The position numbers were made by a program, and so were the translations under genes. Positions 1 to 12,504 of a DNA stretch of 64,000 bases are shown piece by piece (positions within the stretch are counted from its first letter, which is position 1; each line of letters begins with the position of its first letter). The stretch spans positions 30,001-94,000 of the forward strand of contig JAOANU010000025.1 in NCBI GenBank assembly GCA_034387635.1, read 5' to 3'. This stretch comes from Rhodosporidiobolus odoratus (taxonomy: Eukaryota; Basidiomycota; Microbotryomycetes; Sporidiobolales; Sporidiobolaceae). Below the pieces are notes generated by a model. That model was not told the DNA's origin and searched no databases. It worked only from the letters and a program-made list of their open reading frames with translations.

Positions 1-1355
1 CTCGTCACAGTCCGTCATCATGGCTCTAGACTATCTCGCCAACGCCTACGGTCGCCTCGTCCTCAGCTTCAATAGCTTGGAGCGTATCACGGAGTACCTG
101 GAAGTACCACAGGAACCGCTAGACGGGAAAAGGCCGCCAGCAGATTGGCCATCAATGAAGGAGGGCAACACCCTGATTGAGGTTAGGGATCTGGTTATGA
201 AGTCTGTCTCATTTCCTGTTTCATCTCCGACTTTGCGGGTCTGATAACTTCGAGTCGTTAGATACGATGCCGAGCTACCGCCTGTGCTGCACGGCATTTC
301 CTTCGAGGTTAAAGCTGGCGAGCGCATCGGCAGTGCGTCCTTTGTGCCTTGCGATGATGCCTTGTCACTGACACTTCTTTCTTTGCAGTCGTCGGAAGAA
401 CTGGAAGTGGAAAGGTGAGTCTGATCAGAACCCCGCTGCCCACTTTCCTGATCTTGTCATGCACCGCAGAGCACGCTCGCCACGTCTCTTCTCAGATTCA
501 CCGATCCTGCCTCCGGGTCAATACATATCGACGGAGTGAGTCTCCGCACTCACCCTTTTCGTGCCGTTCCCCTGCTAACCTCGACTTCCCAGCTCGACAT
601 ATCATCCATATCTCTCACCGATCTTCGTCAGCGCATTACACTTGTGCCACAAGAGGCCGATCTCTTCGCCGGAACGCTGCGGGAGAACCTTGACCCTTTG
701 AGCGAACACACCGACGCCGAATGCTACTCCGCCCTGGGCCGCGTCCATCTGCTCGACCCGCCGACCTTGTCGAGGTCAGGAAGCGCCACGCCGTGCTCTA
801 TCATGACCGACAATTCGCAGTTTCCGATGAGCAGGATCACGCTCGAGCACTATGTTAGCCACGGCGGAACAAACTGGTCAGCCGGGCAGAGACAGCTTAT
901 AGCCCTCGCACGAGCGTGAGTCTTCTTCCCGATGCCATTCTCCCCCCGCGTGACGATGCTTACACGTTAATACCCTCACAGACTCCTCCGTGATTCTCGC
1001 ATTGTCATCCTTGACGAGTCCTCCGCCGCTCTCGACCACAGACTCGACAGTCGCCTGCAGCGGATCATGCGGGACGAGTTCCGAGACGCAGCAGTCCTCG
1101 TCATCGCTCATCGTCTGTACGAGTTTTCTGCTCCCTGGCGCTGCGGCGAGCACCGAGGCTGACCATGATCTCGCCCTACGTTACCTCCTTCCCTTTATTC
1201 TAGCCGCACCGTCCTTGACTCGGATCGTATTCTCGTACTTGATGCCGGGAGAATCGTCGAGCTTGACACGCCAACCGCTTTGCTGGCCAAGGAGGGTGGG
1301 GTGTTCCGTGACATGTGGGAAAAGAGTGGAGGAAAGACCTGGGTCGACGAATGAT
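1..1355 (+). CDS. ABC transporter, ABCC/MRP type, C-terminal part (5' truncated)
   Basis: Only the second nucleotide-binding domain of a full-length ABCC exporter is in the window; the membrane domains and first NBD lie upstream. Splicing at about six introns (for example 202-261) gives a continuous NBD. Visible motifs are Walker A GRTGSGKSTL, the Q-loop in LVPQEADLFAGTLRENLDP, the ABCC-style signature NWSAGQRQLIALARALL, Walker B IVILDESSAALD and the H-loop VLVIAHRL, followed by the usual SDRILVLDAGRIVELDTP tail and stop at 1353-1355. Family members use ATP to export drugs, glutathione conjugates or lipids across the plasma or vacuolar membrane; the substrate cannot be read from this part. 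The segment between the D-loop-proximal helices and the signature (LSRSGSATPC region) is longer than usual. Family call is secure, subfamily is not. Confidence 0.92.
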
Positions 1356-1481
1356 GCCCACCGTGTACTTCTGTTCCGTAGATTTCTCATCCTGTCGTAC
1401 TCGTGATGTGACAATATAGCAAGTCCGTCTTGTACTGCAAATATACCGGGTACAACCTAAAAGAAACTAATGAGAACCTAC

Positions 1482-3751
1482 TCATGGGTACTTCTTACAA
1501 ACTGTCCGGTCCACCTTTGACAAGTCCTTCGGGATGTAGCCCGCCTGAACAGCGTCCTGAAAGATGTGAGGAGTGGGCATTCTTGTCAATTGGCATGCAA
1601 TAGAAGAAGCGGGGAAAACTGAGCGCACCCGATAACCCCACAAGCTTGAGTTGAGTTCCGTCTTCCAGGACCAGAAGATCTGGCCTCTGTGGTGGTGCAA
1701 CGGGGGAGAAATAAGCTGATCAGCTCGGTTGTTACAAGTCGGGGGAGACAAACGAGAAGAAGAGCAACGCACGCGCCCTTCTCGGCAGACATGATCGCGG
1801 CGGCCGCGAAGTCCCGGAAGAACTGGTTCGAGCCGTTCGAGGCGATAGTCAGCTCGCCACTGTTGACAAGCGGAAACCTCGTCAGCAGAAGTGGAGAGTC
1901 AGAAAGAGGGCGAGTCTCGAGAACATACCCTCCGATTGTCGACAGGCTCCATTCTCCGGTTATGACCGGGAAGCTATTGACTACGACAAGCAGTCAACGT
2001 CAGCCATTCCTTCAGGCTGATAGGTGTAGGGGGGCGCAGAGCGTACTAGGCCGGGTGGTCTTGCAGAGCGAGGAGATGTATCCCTCTCGTGTTCGATTGG
2101 CGACCGCGACGGTCCACTGCGCGTAGTTGTGGTCGTCGTAAGCGACACGGTCGGAGGTGTCGATGTAGGTCTTCGGGTGGCCTGCTCCCCACCACTGTGG
2201 TGAAACAAATTAAAAAAGGTCAGCGGGGATGTATCTGCGAGAGACGAGGGGTTGGGGAACTCACGTCGTCCATGACTGCGACGAGGGGGGACGTCAGATA
2301 CTTTGTACCAGGATGGGCCAGATAGGAGCAACGCACATTGGATGGTAAGGCATGAAGCATTGCGGCCAGTACAGGAGATCTGCGAGAAGGAGAAGAGGCA
2401 TTCAGAAAAAGCGAACACTCAAGAGAGTCACTCTCGCTCACTCCCAGAGACTGTTCAGTAGCGCGGATAACCTTCTGTGCTTGCGGGTAGTAGACGGAAG
2501 TCAGATCTGCCGGAATCCGGGAGAAAGTCAGCCTGGGTTCAGGAAAAACACCCGCAGTACAAGCTGGGACGTACTGGTGGACGAGTCTTGCTTTGGCTCG
2601 TTGACAACCTCAATCATCGCGACTGTACTGGCCAGAAACGCCGTCAGCAAGCGGCCCCAGGCAGGGTCAAGACGGCTGCGCTGGCTCACCAGTCGAAAAG
2701 TCGGGGTCAGTGTGGGCGAGCCTCGTCCAATTCTGCAACACCTTGTACGCCCTCCCGTAGTTATAGTCCGAGAAAAAGCCTGGTACAACAGTCTCTGCGG
2801 GTAAGACCGGAATTATGAGGATGTGGCCGAACGGAACTAAGCCAGGGAGGGTACTCACTTTGTCCGGTGAAGGTCTCGTTGACGCTCTGACTGCCGGGTG
2901 CCGCGTGGAAGTCCAGAATGACATAGAGGCCTGGGAGGACAAGGAAGTGAGCCAGGCATTGCGGGAAGCGCGAAGTCAGAAAAGACGCACCAGCTCTCTT
3001 TGCCCAGCGCAAGACCTGCTTGACGTACTTCATCGAGCCTTTGGCGTAGTACTCTCCCTTATCAATGGTTGAGTCTACGGTCCAGTCTAAGGAGCACGAA
3101 GGAGTCAGCGGACGCCAGGAGCGAGAGAGGAAATAGTTCTTACAACCAAGCGGGAGGCGAACGGTATTGATCCCCAGAGTGGCCATCTCGTCAAAGTCGC
3201 TCTGCTGGTAGAACGTATTCCTGCAGACTTGACCGTCAGTCCTGAACCGCTGAATCGGGCGAAAAGACGCAGCATTACCAGTGATTCTCCCATCGGCGCT
3301 GCATCACCCTCAGGCCATTCGCCTTGTTACAGCTCCACTCGTCCGGGTAGCCTTTGCATCCGAGCTGTGCATGTGATGGTCACGGTCAACGAGAAAACGG
3401 ACGTAATGCGGAGGAGACAGCGCACCTTCTCCCAACTATCCGGAATCATCCACTGTTTTTCCACCCCATGGCCCAGTCAGTCCACCTCATCAAAGGTTAG
3501 GTTTCAAACGAACGCACCGGCTCAGACACGAACAAACTCCCCAGATTCACCCCTCGGACCTTGTCGACCGGTATCCAAGCCGTCGCCTTCGTGCCCACGG
3601 ACGACGAGGACCGTTCAGCCATGTCGACCTTCGCAGCCATGCCGCCGTTGACATGCTTGAACGACGTGTGCTTGGAAGAGGGTAAGGACGCTACCGGAGC
3701 GATGTTGAATAAGCTGACTAGCAGCAGGGCGCTCAGCGTCTGCGAGAGCAT
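1482..3751 (-). CDS. Secreted glycoside hydrolase family 5 exo-beta-1,3-glucanase
   Basis: The protein starts at the ATG at 3751 with a hydrophobic signal peptide (MLSQTLSALLLVSLFNIAPV), then a short Ser-rich segment and the GH5 start WIPVDKVRGVNLGSLFVSEP. Later exons carry MATLGINTVRLPLG, YVILDFHAAPGSQS, the acid/base motif VVNEP (about 2600) and the nucleophile motif VITGEWSLSTIGG (about 1950), so both catalytic glutamates are present. The C-terminus is FWSWKTELNS...AGYIPKDLSKVDRTVC. Family enzymes release glucose from beta-1,3-glucan ends during cell-wall remodelling. It has many small introns, including a 27-nt exon encoding WMIPDSWEK. It is a paralogue of the gene at 14436-17360, which has the same intron positions around that exon but a membrane anchor instead of a signal peptide. 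Internal exon borders were not all resolved. Confidence 0.88.
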
Positions 3752-4207
3752 GGCCACGGCTCAGGTGGGACTGTTGGAAAGAGAGAAAAGGGAAGACGAA
3801 GAAGAAAGTCTTTATCTTTGCGGCGGCTCGACGATCTGATTAGGAGTGATAAATGGCGCTCCTGAGGGACGGATCGTCTGCCGCGGTGGGTCCGGGCGGA
3901 GGGCTGGAGCGAGGCCGGATCAGGTAAGCCACCTTCGAGTTGTCCTGTTCATCCATGGCGAGGTGACGCTTCGCGGTCTATTCAAACGCCAGGTATATAC
4001 CGCCACCAGAAGCGGGGCATGGAGTTACGAGAGGTGCCCAAACAGCGGGAGAAAAGGAAGGAAAAGTGAGGAAATTGGCGACCTGCGTAACAACAACGTC
4101 AAAGGCAGGAGTCGAGGGTCGTCATGCGCACCTGATGTGAAAAGAATGTATTGGCAACCCAAGAGGCACGCCGAGGGATATACAACAGACGTCCGCCCCG
4201 ATTGGGT
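3752..4207. other. Intergenic, upstream of the secreted GH5 gene
   Basis: This stretch lies between the GH5 start at 3751 and the stop of the Tul1-type gene at 4208, both on the minus strand. It is the likely promoter of the GH5 gene. A TATATA element is visible at about 3993-3998, roughly 240 bp upstream of the GH5 ATG. No credible coding exon was seen. Confidence 0.5.
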
Positions 4208-7200
4208 CTACCTTAACGGCGGCAACGCGCTCCTACAAACCGGACAAATCGCCCTGACCAACATCCACTGCTCCAAACACTCAGTATGCACAACATGCCT
4301 GCAAGGCGTGACCGCACACTGAAGCCTAACCTCATCCGCGCGTCCATTTGCCAAATCCTCCTTCGACGCGACGACCTGAACCTCGGTTAGACAGATAGGA
4401 CAGTCAGGCTCGATGATCTCGCCGGGTTGTTTGCCTGATTCGAGGTCGGTGGCGGTCAAGTCTGCGAGGAGAGAGTCGGGGAGGACGACTGGGTGGTAGT
4501 TCCAGGAGGTGGTCTCATGCAATTCGAGGATGCGGACGAGGGTGCGGGGGAGGAAGAACCGAGAGCCACCTCCGCCGATGGTTGAGAGACGAGCGAGGAG
4601 GCGGTCGAGAGGAGAGGATGTAGCAGAAGGGGAAGAAAGACGGGATTGCAGGAGCAGGATGGCGGCCTGCAAAATGGAGTAGAAGGCGAGCAGGTAGATC
4701 CAGGCTGTGTTCCGGGCTCGTGTCAGCACAGAGCATCCACGTGGTCAAGTGCGGGAGGCGAGAGAAATACGCGGAGAGAAAGGCGGATGCGAGCGCAAAG
4801 CAAAACGGCTGAGAAAGAGACTTACGGCTCGTCTCGACCTGCAGACAGTTATCCTCTCTCCCCCAGAAGTAAAGGGGCGGCAACAGCCTCGCCACCGTAT
4901 TGCCCACCACAAACTCCGCCGACAGACTCTGACGAGCAGTTCCTCGCTGAACGTTGCGAACGATTTGCGGAACTGTCCAAGGTGAAAAGATCAGTTTGGG
5001 ATGAGACGAGAGCAGGACAGAACGAATGACGTACTCCAGTAGCTGTAGACTACCCAGAAGAGGAGAGGCGTCCAGCCCCACCAGAAAAGCAGATAGATGC
5101 CGAAAGCAGAGATGAAAGTTCCAAGCCCGCCTGACGAAAAGAGCAAGTCGTTCAGTACCCTGGATCAGGCAGCAACACACACTGCCACGAGGTTCGCGAA
5201 ACTCACTCAGCACCTTCTGCCTCCCGGTGGACCTATCCCAGGTGCCCTGTTCTTCCGTATTACTCAGCAACCCCGCGCTCTCCCCTCCTTCCTCTGCGGG
5301 GTCGCCAGCTTCAGCCGCGGGCGCGGGAGCAGCCGGGACAGTGACGGGAGGACGATCCGGTGTAGCGTCGCGGATCAAGGCGATGTAGCGCAGACCGAAG
5401 AGAAGGGAGGAGAGGATACCGAAGAAAGCGGCGGCTAGTAAGGGGATCGAGGTTAATGAGGCTGCAGAGAGAAATTCAAGTCAGCGACACTCATTCTCTT
5501 CAGCGGCACGAGTGGCCGCAGAGAGAGGAGATTCGACGGTGTGGCAGGAGGAGTGGTTAGCGGACGTACCTGTGACGATTCCTACCGTAGCCAATGTAGT
5601 CCCGAGATAAGCGTCCACCAAACACATCCCTGCAATTCCGACCAGCGCAACATTCGAAATAGTTCCCGGTCTCCCTTGCACCTTCTCCAACTGCCTGACC
5701 ATAACCGCCACAATTATCGCCTGAGAAATCGCTAGGCACACGACGAATGCAACGCCTTCAGACCAGTAGCTCTGGGTGAGAGTAATCCGTGTTGAAGGGA
5801 GGGAAAGGACGAGACCGCAGTTGTGTGAGGAGAGGATGGTGGAGAGAAGGGCGGGAGGGAGAGAAGCGGCGGAAGATCCGGTGGGATGAAAGAGGGAGGC
5901 GTAGGATTCGGCGTAGGTCGAAGCATCGAACGAGGGCGGCAAGGGCGAGAGAGCGCCAAAGAGCGAGAAGACACATTGAGGTATGACATAGATTTCGTCT
6001 CCCTCATTCTCCTCGCCTTGATTGTTCGAGTAGCTGTCTTCGAAGCGTGAGGCTTCTTCCAGGTCTTCGGCTTTTCTTCTGATGCGATGCCGGACTTCGT
6101 GGAGCATGGCATGTCCGATGGCGTGGGCGGTGCGGTTTGCAGAAGGCGAAGAGAGGGAGTCGACGACGAAGGGTAGACTGATGACTTGGTAGACGTGTGA
6201 AGGAATGAAGGAAGGGGTCGCAAAGCCGTAGACGCGGCCTGAGGAAAGGAAACTGCAGCGGACGAATCGGTCAGAACAGGTATCAGGGCAGTGCGGAGCA
6301 GAAACGCACTGAACCGCTTCCACGTCCAGACTTGTCTCTTCCTCTCCTCGTTTGATCATAAGGTCTCCACTGAGGTACACCACCGGACCTTCCCTCTCCC
6401 AGTCTTCCCAGAGATTACGATCTCCGCCCTTGAGCTGAAGCAGCTCGCCACCGTCGAAAAAGTCCATTCCTTCGCGCAAAGGAACCACGGGCCCAGTGGC
6501 CGACGTCTGCACAGAACGGAGGTTGAAAGAAACCCTCTGGTCGACTTGCTCAACCAGGGCGGTGGGCAGCCAGGGAAAGGAACCACGCAGGTTTGTGCGG
6601 TTGAAGGTCGTGGTGATGGTGGTGAAGTTACGCGAGTCTTCTAGGGGTGCAATCGGGACAGTGCTGTTTTCACCCGACTGCCGGACGTGGAAGCGGCGTG
6701 CTGAGGAGGAGGAGGTCGTGGCGTTCCCGGTCGCGGCTTCCTCTCCCGTTGATCGCGTACCGTTCTTCTCCTCCGAGACCATCTCGATTTCCCGTTCCTC
6801 CTGCCATGTTTCGTTTAGTCCCATCTCTGCCCAGCTGAATGGCTTGACCTCCCACGTTCCCTTGCCAAAGCCAGTCAGGTTCTGCGGGAAGATCCGCATT
6901 GGATCCTGCGCCGCCTTTTCAAACGAACCGAAGAGACCCTGGACTAGCGGCATGACAGGCGGAAGCTCGGTGCTGTTGGATGGAGTGAAGGCGGGAATGC
7001 GAAAAGCCTGTGCCGCGAGGGCAGTCGAGTTGCCCTCGGCATCGTGAGATTGCTCGAGTGGCGCTGTTCCGTTTGCGACGTCGGGCCAGAAGGTCGAGTT
7101 GAGGTAGTCGGACGTTCCATGACCTGCTCCGAGCCACCGTGCGAGCCCTTCGGCGCGGGCTTCTCGACGGAGGAGGTTGGCCTGTGCGTGTGCATAAGCG

Positions 7201-7438
7201 GTTTTGGCGTCGGTGGAGTTGGCGTTGAGTTGAGCAAAGTTGCCGACGGGGGAGTTGTTGGAGTTGATGAGGTAGAAGAGGAGTGAGAGGAATAGCTGCA
7301 CGGGGTGATTAGGGCTGTCAGTCGAGTCAGTGAGCGTGGAGAGGAGGAGGACGGGGAACTGACGAAGTAGGTGAGGGAAGGTCGTTGGTGTTGCTGTATA
7401 GGTACGCGCTGACCTGGAGTGGTCGCAGGTAGGTCCAT
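4208..7438 (-). CDS. Membrane RING-H2 ubiquitin ligase, Tul1 / Dsc complex subunit type
   Basis: Exon 1 starts at 7438 (MDLPATTPGQRVPIQQ) and splices across a roughly 70-nt intron into a hydrophobic segment, LFLSLLFYLINS. A long, Asn-glycosylation-rich lumenal region follows (many NxS/T), with the Tul1-like block VVYLSGDLMI. Several transmembrane helices come next (VVCLAISQAIIVAVMV, VALVGIAGMCLVDAYLG and others), and a C-terminal RING-H2 domain, CPIC...C..H.VH..CLEQWM....CPVC, ends PPLR before the stop at 4208. This is the layout of Tul1/Dsc1, the Golgi-endosomal E3 that ubiquitinates membrane proteins and, in several fungi, supports SREBP activation. The gene diverges from the GRAM-like gene with 171 bp between start codons. 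Family assignment is strong; the SREBP role here is inference. Confidence 0.85.
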
Positions 7439-7609
7439 CGGATGCTGACCCTCCTCTGTGTCTACCTTAGTAGCCTGGCTGAGCGGGTCGACGGCGGGGA
7501 AGGAAGCGGAAGATGAAGACTCGGAGCCAACTCTCGCTCTCTCAACTTGAACCTGCGTGCCCTCCAGATACAGCTAGACACACCTGGCTAGAACGCAATC
7601 TACCGCTAT
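7439..7609. promoter_or_regulatory. Shared divergent promoter, Tul1-type gene / GRAM-like gene
   Basis: Only 171 bp separate the start codon of the Tul1-type gene (7438, minus) from that of the GRAM-like gene (7610, plus). Both 5' leaders and both promoters must fit here, so it is inferred to act bidirectionally. I saw no clear TATA box. Confidence 0.5.
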
Positions 7610-10383
7610 ATGCTACCTCCCCCTCCACCTCGCCATCCCTCTACATCTCACCGTTCCCCTCCACCTTCACATCCTCAATCTCAAACTCACCAACAACACC
7701 CACACGAGCAGCACAAGCCAGCCCTATCGAGCTCAACTGTAGAATCACAGCCTCCTGTCCTCCCGTCCCTCCCACGCAGAGTCGCCCTACCGCCCTCTCA
7801 GCCTGCCTCCCCTCATCCTCATCCTCCTTCTCCTCCCCCACCTCCGCCCCGGCATCCCTCTCTCCCAGCCCCCGGCGAACCTTCAATCGCCGTACAGCAG
7901 AAACTGCAACTACTCGAGGATGCTCAAGTCAATGAATTGCTCGAAAGGGTGGGCGGACAGCTCACAGAGCTCAGAGTAAAGCAACTCGACGACGACGATG
8001 AGGTCGTGTGGCCGGAGAAAGAAGCTTTCCGGCTCCTCGATGGCAAGGTCGACTGGATCAGCTACGGCATTGCTGTGAGGCTTTCTTTTCTTTTCTTCCT
8101 GGCTTTCTTCGCTGCGTCCCTACTGAGCAACATCCCGACCCTTTCTCAGTGCGCCCTCGTCCTCGCCACCTCTTCCGTCCCCGCCTCTCTGATCACCCCA
8201 CCCCCCTCCACCCGTTTCTCCCTCCGAGCCCTCCGCCGTTCCCTCGAGCGCCTCTACATCCTCTTTCCCCCAGCAGCCTGGCAACCCTTCCTGACCGGCA
8301 CCCTCACCCACGTCTACCGCTGGGAAGATCACTTTCTCACCGGTTCTTACCTCGCCGTCTACCTTTTTCTCTGGTTCTTTGATCTCTTGTTGCTCTGCCC
8401 AGTCGGGGTTCTGTTGGGGTACCTCCTGCGGACGAGGTTGTACCCCCCATCTCCGGAACAACTCGTCGCTCAGGCCGAGGTACGGGCAGCGCGTACCAAA
8501 GAAGCCACCGAGTTGGGTAAACAGCTTCAGACTTCGAGCCGGTTTGGTATCGGAATCGCAGGCGAGGGCGTAAGAGGGTTGTGGAGCGAGGTCAAAGAAC
8601 GTGTAGGGAGAGGAGAGGATGAGGGTGACGAGCATAGCATTGCGAATGGGCTGGGCAGTGGAGCGTTGCTGGGTGGATTGCCAGGAATGCCATCAGGGGC
8701 GGCGGACAACCTTCGCCGCAGAGTCGGCTTGCAGGCCCACCACCGCTCGACGTCCTCGACAGACTCGACGTTTACCACTCCGCCTTCCCCTACTGGAACT
8801 CCCAGTGGCGGATCCACCCAACCGTCCTCCGCCTCGACTACAAGTCCTGGGCCCCGACCGGAAGAACCAGCGCAAGGCATCAGCGGGTCGAGCGATGATG
8901 TTTCGCTGTATAGATTGGCGAGAAATTTGGCGCGGACCTTTGGACCGCATGTCCAGCTGTGGGCGGAAGAAGTGGCCGATTTGAGCGAAATGCTGAAAAA
9001 GTACGTAGATGCGTTCCTTCTCTCCCCTGCCCAGTACATCCCATCCTACTAATAAGACTGCCTACTTGTTTCCTCTTGTCCGCTGAATCGGTGACCGTCC
9101 TCGTGACTAACGAGCCCAACTCTCTACCCTTCACCCTTTCGCAGTACTCTCCTCCACCCCTCCCACCCCTCCTCCATCCTAGTCCTCCTCCGCCTCCTCA
9201 CTCTCTGCCTCACCCTCCTCCTCGTTCCAATCTGGCTACAGTACAAATCTATCGGTCTCGGAGTCGGGGTCGAGTTTTTCGCATTGTGGCGGGCGAGGGA
9301 GGTATGGCCTCATTATCGGAGGGCTCTGTTGCCTTGGTGGTGCGCACTCGTCCTGTCCGGTCATATACCTAGCTGCCGTCGTCCGGCTTCCACAGTCAGT
9401 CGTACACGGTGGGGCTGATGCTCCTTCTCCACCCTTCCACAGGTGGCTTTTCCTCGGCGCCCCGACTGATGCCGAGTATGCCCTTTACGTTCTGAAGAAG
9501 CGTAACGCCGAGGGTCGACCGCTCAAGGGGAGCAAGACGATCAAGCGGGAGAAGAAGAGGGAGAAGAAGAGCGAAAATCGAAAGGTGCGTTTTTTTCCCC
9601 TTCTTGGCCTCGATGAAAGTTCCGCTTGGGAAGCGCAACCGATTGACCTATCATCTCATCCAGTCTTTCCCTTTCGCTGTACCACGTAGCTTATCTGCTT
9701 CTTCCATCCTCTCTGAGAAAGAGACACCAAAGTTGGGCAGTACGTCCTCTTCGTCCCTTTGCTCTCAATCTCTTCTGAAATACAGCAGCGCACCTCTGAC
9801 TGTCCTGGTTATGCCGTCCTTTACTACATCGCAGGCTACTTTGCTCTACACCTCTCCACTCCAGGTCGACTCGACCTAACTCCCCTAAATCTAACCTTCA
9901 CCCCCGTCCGAAAAATCCGTCACCTAGGCAAACTCGTCTCTCGATTCTCTTCCAGTATTACCTCTTCTTCATCCGGCGACGAGGGCGATAGCGTCGGCGC
10001 CTTCTCCCCCTCCTCCTCCTCCGTTGCTACTACAAGTGCGACCGGGAGTAGTTATGTGGCTGGAAGTGCTCAGGGGGTGGAGATTGCCGTGGGAGAGATC
10101 AAGGGGGTCAGGAAAGTTCAGAGCTGGGTCAAGGCGATGGAGGGGTTGGTGGTCACCCTCAAAGGGGGAGAGGTGAGTCCCGACGTTTCTCTCTCTCGCT
10201 CTCTCGTTCCCTCTTTCTCTCTTGCCACTCACGAGGAGATGAACGTCGATTGATGAATCTGCTTCTTCTTCGGGGTGGCGGCACACATGTCTGCAGGTAT
10301 TCCGCTTCAATAACGTCTTCAAGCGCGACGAATGCTTCAACAAGCTACTTAGTGTTTCGGGAGCTAGCTGGGAGGCGGCATGA
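7610..10383 (+). CDS. Multi-pass membrane protein with C-terminal GRAM/PH-like domain
   Basis: The protein begins with a Pro/Ser/His-rich disordered stretch (MLPPPPPRHPSTSHRSPPPS), then an acidic block and several hydrophobic segments (for example SYLAVYLFLWFFDLLLLCPV and, after the intron 9001-9144, LLRLLTLCLTLLLVPIWL). A basic linker (KTIKREKKREKK) leads to a domain with GRAM/PH-like features: STPGRLDLTPLNLTFTPV, EIKGVRKVQSW, and the last strand/helix VFRFNNVFKRDECFNKLL, ending at 10383. GRAM domains usually bind phosphoinositides or other lipids, so a role at membrane contacts is possible but unproven. A candidate 75-nt intron at 8075-8149 is in frame and stop-free; if retained it adds a hydrophobic segment (LSFLFFLAFFAASLL). 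The start at 7610 is the first ATG in frame. Confidence 0.65.
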
Positions 10384-10602
10384 GGAGGTCAAGCAAGCGG
10401 GAATCGCAAGCCGGAACCGTACCCATCCGGCAGGCGTCTTGACAGTAGTGTTGTTGTTTTCTCTCTCGTTTCGCTTTGCACATAGACACATCTCCTTGAG
10501 GATGTCAAGCTTAGGCAGCCTGAGGAAGAAAGGAAGAGCAAGCGAAAACGCTCTTCGCAGTTTCTCCTGTCGCTTGAAATTGAACTAAGCCTACTCGACG
10601 CT

Positions 10603-12504
10603 TTACCTCTTCCCTCCCTTCCCATACCCCTGCATCTTAGTCCCCTTCCCCACCCACCTCCCCTCCCACTCCCCCCTCGCCAAAGCTCTACTATTCTCCC
10701 TCGACCCCTCAACCCCTTCCTCCCCAACCCCTCTCTCCCACTCCGCCCTCTCCCTCCCCCTCTCCCTCGCCAACCGTCGCACAACCTCAATCAATCCTTC
10801 CACAGCTTCTTGAGAAATCTGATGATGCAAAACGATCCTTCCCCACCCTCCGTCGTTCAACCTGATGTGCTGTTCCTCCCAAACCCTCTGTGCCAATTCT
10901 GGGCTACTGAACCCCGCCGACCTCGGATCCATCCAGACTTGATTCGTCTCGACCGGAAGTTCGAGCGTGATCCCTTCGTCGACTAGGGCGGTAGCGAGGC
11001 GGGTGGCGAGGGTGTGGGTTCGGGAGAGCTGAGGAAGGGTGGTGCTTAGAGCGTGGGAGGCGGCTAGGGCTAGAGGACCGGATTGTCGCCAGCCTCCTCC
11101 GAACAGTTTACGAAAGTGAGTGGCTTTTTTCTGCGAAGGAGACGAGCGAGACGGGGGTTTGGGAAGGTCACGTGATAGGCCATGGCAAGACGGTCAAACC
11201 AGCGGGCAAAGTCGGGTCGTCTGCGCCAGGATACATACTGGGTGTGGAGAGAGTGCTGCAACGAAAGGAAGAAGCATACGATAAATTGCTTGGGCCCGAC
11301 CAGGACACTGAAACCAGCCGAATCTGTCAGCATGAACTCTTCTGATCAAACTGGGGACAAGCACAGAAAGAAGAGGACGTACCTCCCAACGGGCGCCCCC
11401 AACCCTTTACTCATGCACAAGCTGACCGTCTCAAACGGCCGACAAGCCTCTTCGAGCGAGATGCCCGTTTTGGCTAGAACTTCCCATAACCTCGCTCCGT
11501 CGCAGTGCAGGGGAATGTCAAGCGGGGACAGCGCAGAAGCGATAGAGTTGAGCTCAGTTTGAGGGTAGATCACTGCGGTACAGTCAACCAGTCGTTCAGC
11601 CGAAGACAAAAAAGGAGAGGGAGATCGCGGTGATCAACGCACTTCCATTCAAAGTATTCTCCACACACACCAACCTAGTCGGCGCTCCATGTACGTCGTC
11701 CCCAATAACACAAGCCCCAAGTACCTCCTCAACCGCCATATGATGTCCATTCTCCGGCATGACAGGATACGTCGTCGCGCTCGAATGAAACGCAATGCCA
11801 CCGGCTTCGTTGAGGTGGACGTGCGCTCGTGAGTCGGTTACGACCGAGTAAGGGGGCTGGTGAAGGTGGGCTCGGATGGCAAGTTGGTTGGTCTGCGGCG
11901 AGACGGTCTCGTAAGATGCGCCGGGTGAGAAGGTTTGAAGAAGAAGAAAAAAGGGCGCACCATCGTCCCAGAAGCACAGAACAACGCCGCCTCTTTCCCC
12001 GCCAGCTTGGCTATTCGCTCTTGGAATTCGAGCGTGTCTTCGTCTTCCTGAAAGAACCGCAGTCAGCCGAAAACGAGAAAGACGGGGAGAGAAAAAGCCG
12101 GAGGAGCGTACCCCGTACACATCGTCGCCTCTACTTGCGCCCTTCATGAGCTCGAGCATCTCATCTGTCGGCACCGTGATGGTGTCTCTGCAGGTATCGT
12201 TGCAAGCAGCGCGAGTTGAGATCAGCGAGAGGTGCCTCTTTAGAGTCGTCTTGCAGCGGTTGAAAGCCTCTCATTGAAAATCCACGACGCACGTACGAAA
12301 GTCCCTCGACACGGCTTGAAGCCTGTCACTATTTCGATGGACCCTGTCGCCGTCAAAGCGAGATCGGGAACATGTAGTCGAAAGTGGGGAGACGAGCAGT
12401 GGCCGCAGCCGCAGCTGCGGTACGAGCTGACGGTGAGATGGTCGCAATGGGGCGCGATGGTGTACGCATGAGCGCAGAGGCAAGCGTAGGTTGATCGAAG
12501 CCAT
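10603..12504 (-). CDS. GLY1: L-threonine aldolase (PLP-dependent)
   Basis: The enzyme cleaves threonine (and allo-threonine) to glycine and acetaldehyde. Conserved blocks in order are VSRDFRT-DTITVPTDEM (joined across the intron 12188-12292), the ALFCASGTMTNQLAIRAH block, the DSRAHVHLNEAGGIAFHS block, VCVENTLNG, LHCDGARLWE and the PLP-lysine segment LCMSKGLGAPVG, then VWEEQHIRLNDGGWGRIVLH near the end. The first in-frame ATG is at 12504; the open frame further upstream has only a GTG. That start adds about 70 residues before the DFRTDT motif, rich in Arg and Leu and nearly without acidic residues at first (MASINLRLPLRSCVHHRAPL), which resembles a mitochondrial presequence. The yeast enzyme is cytosolic and lacks it. 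The N-terminal exon is the least certain part. Confidence 0.88.
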
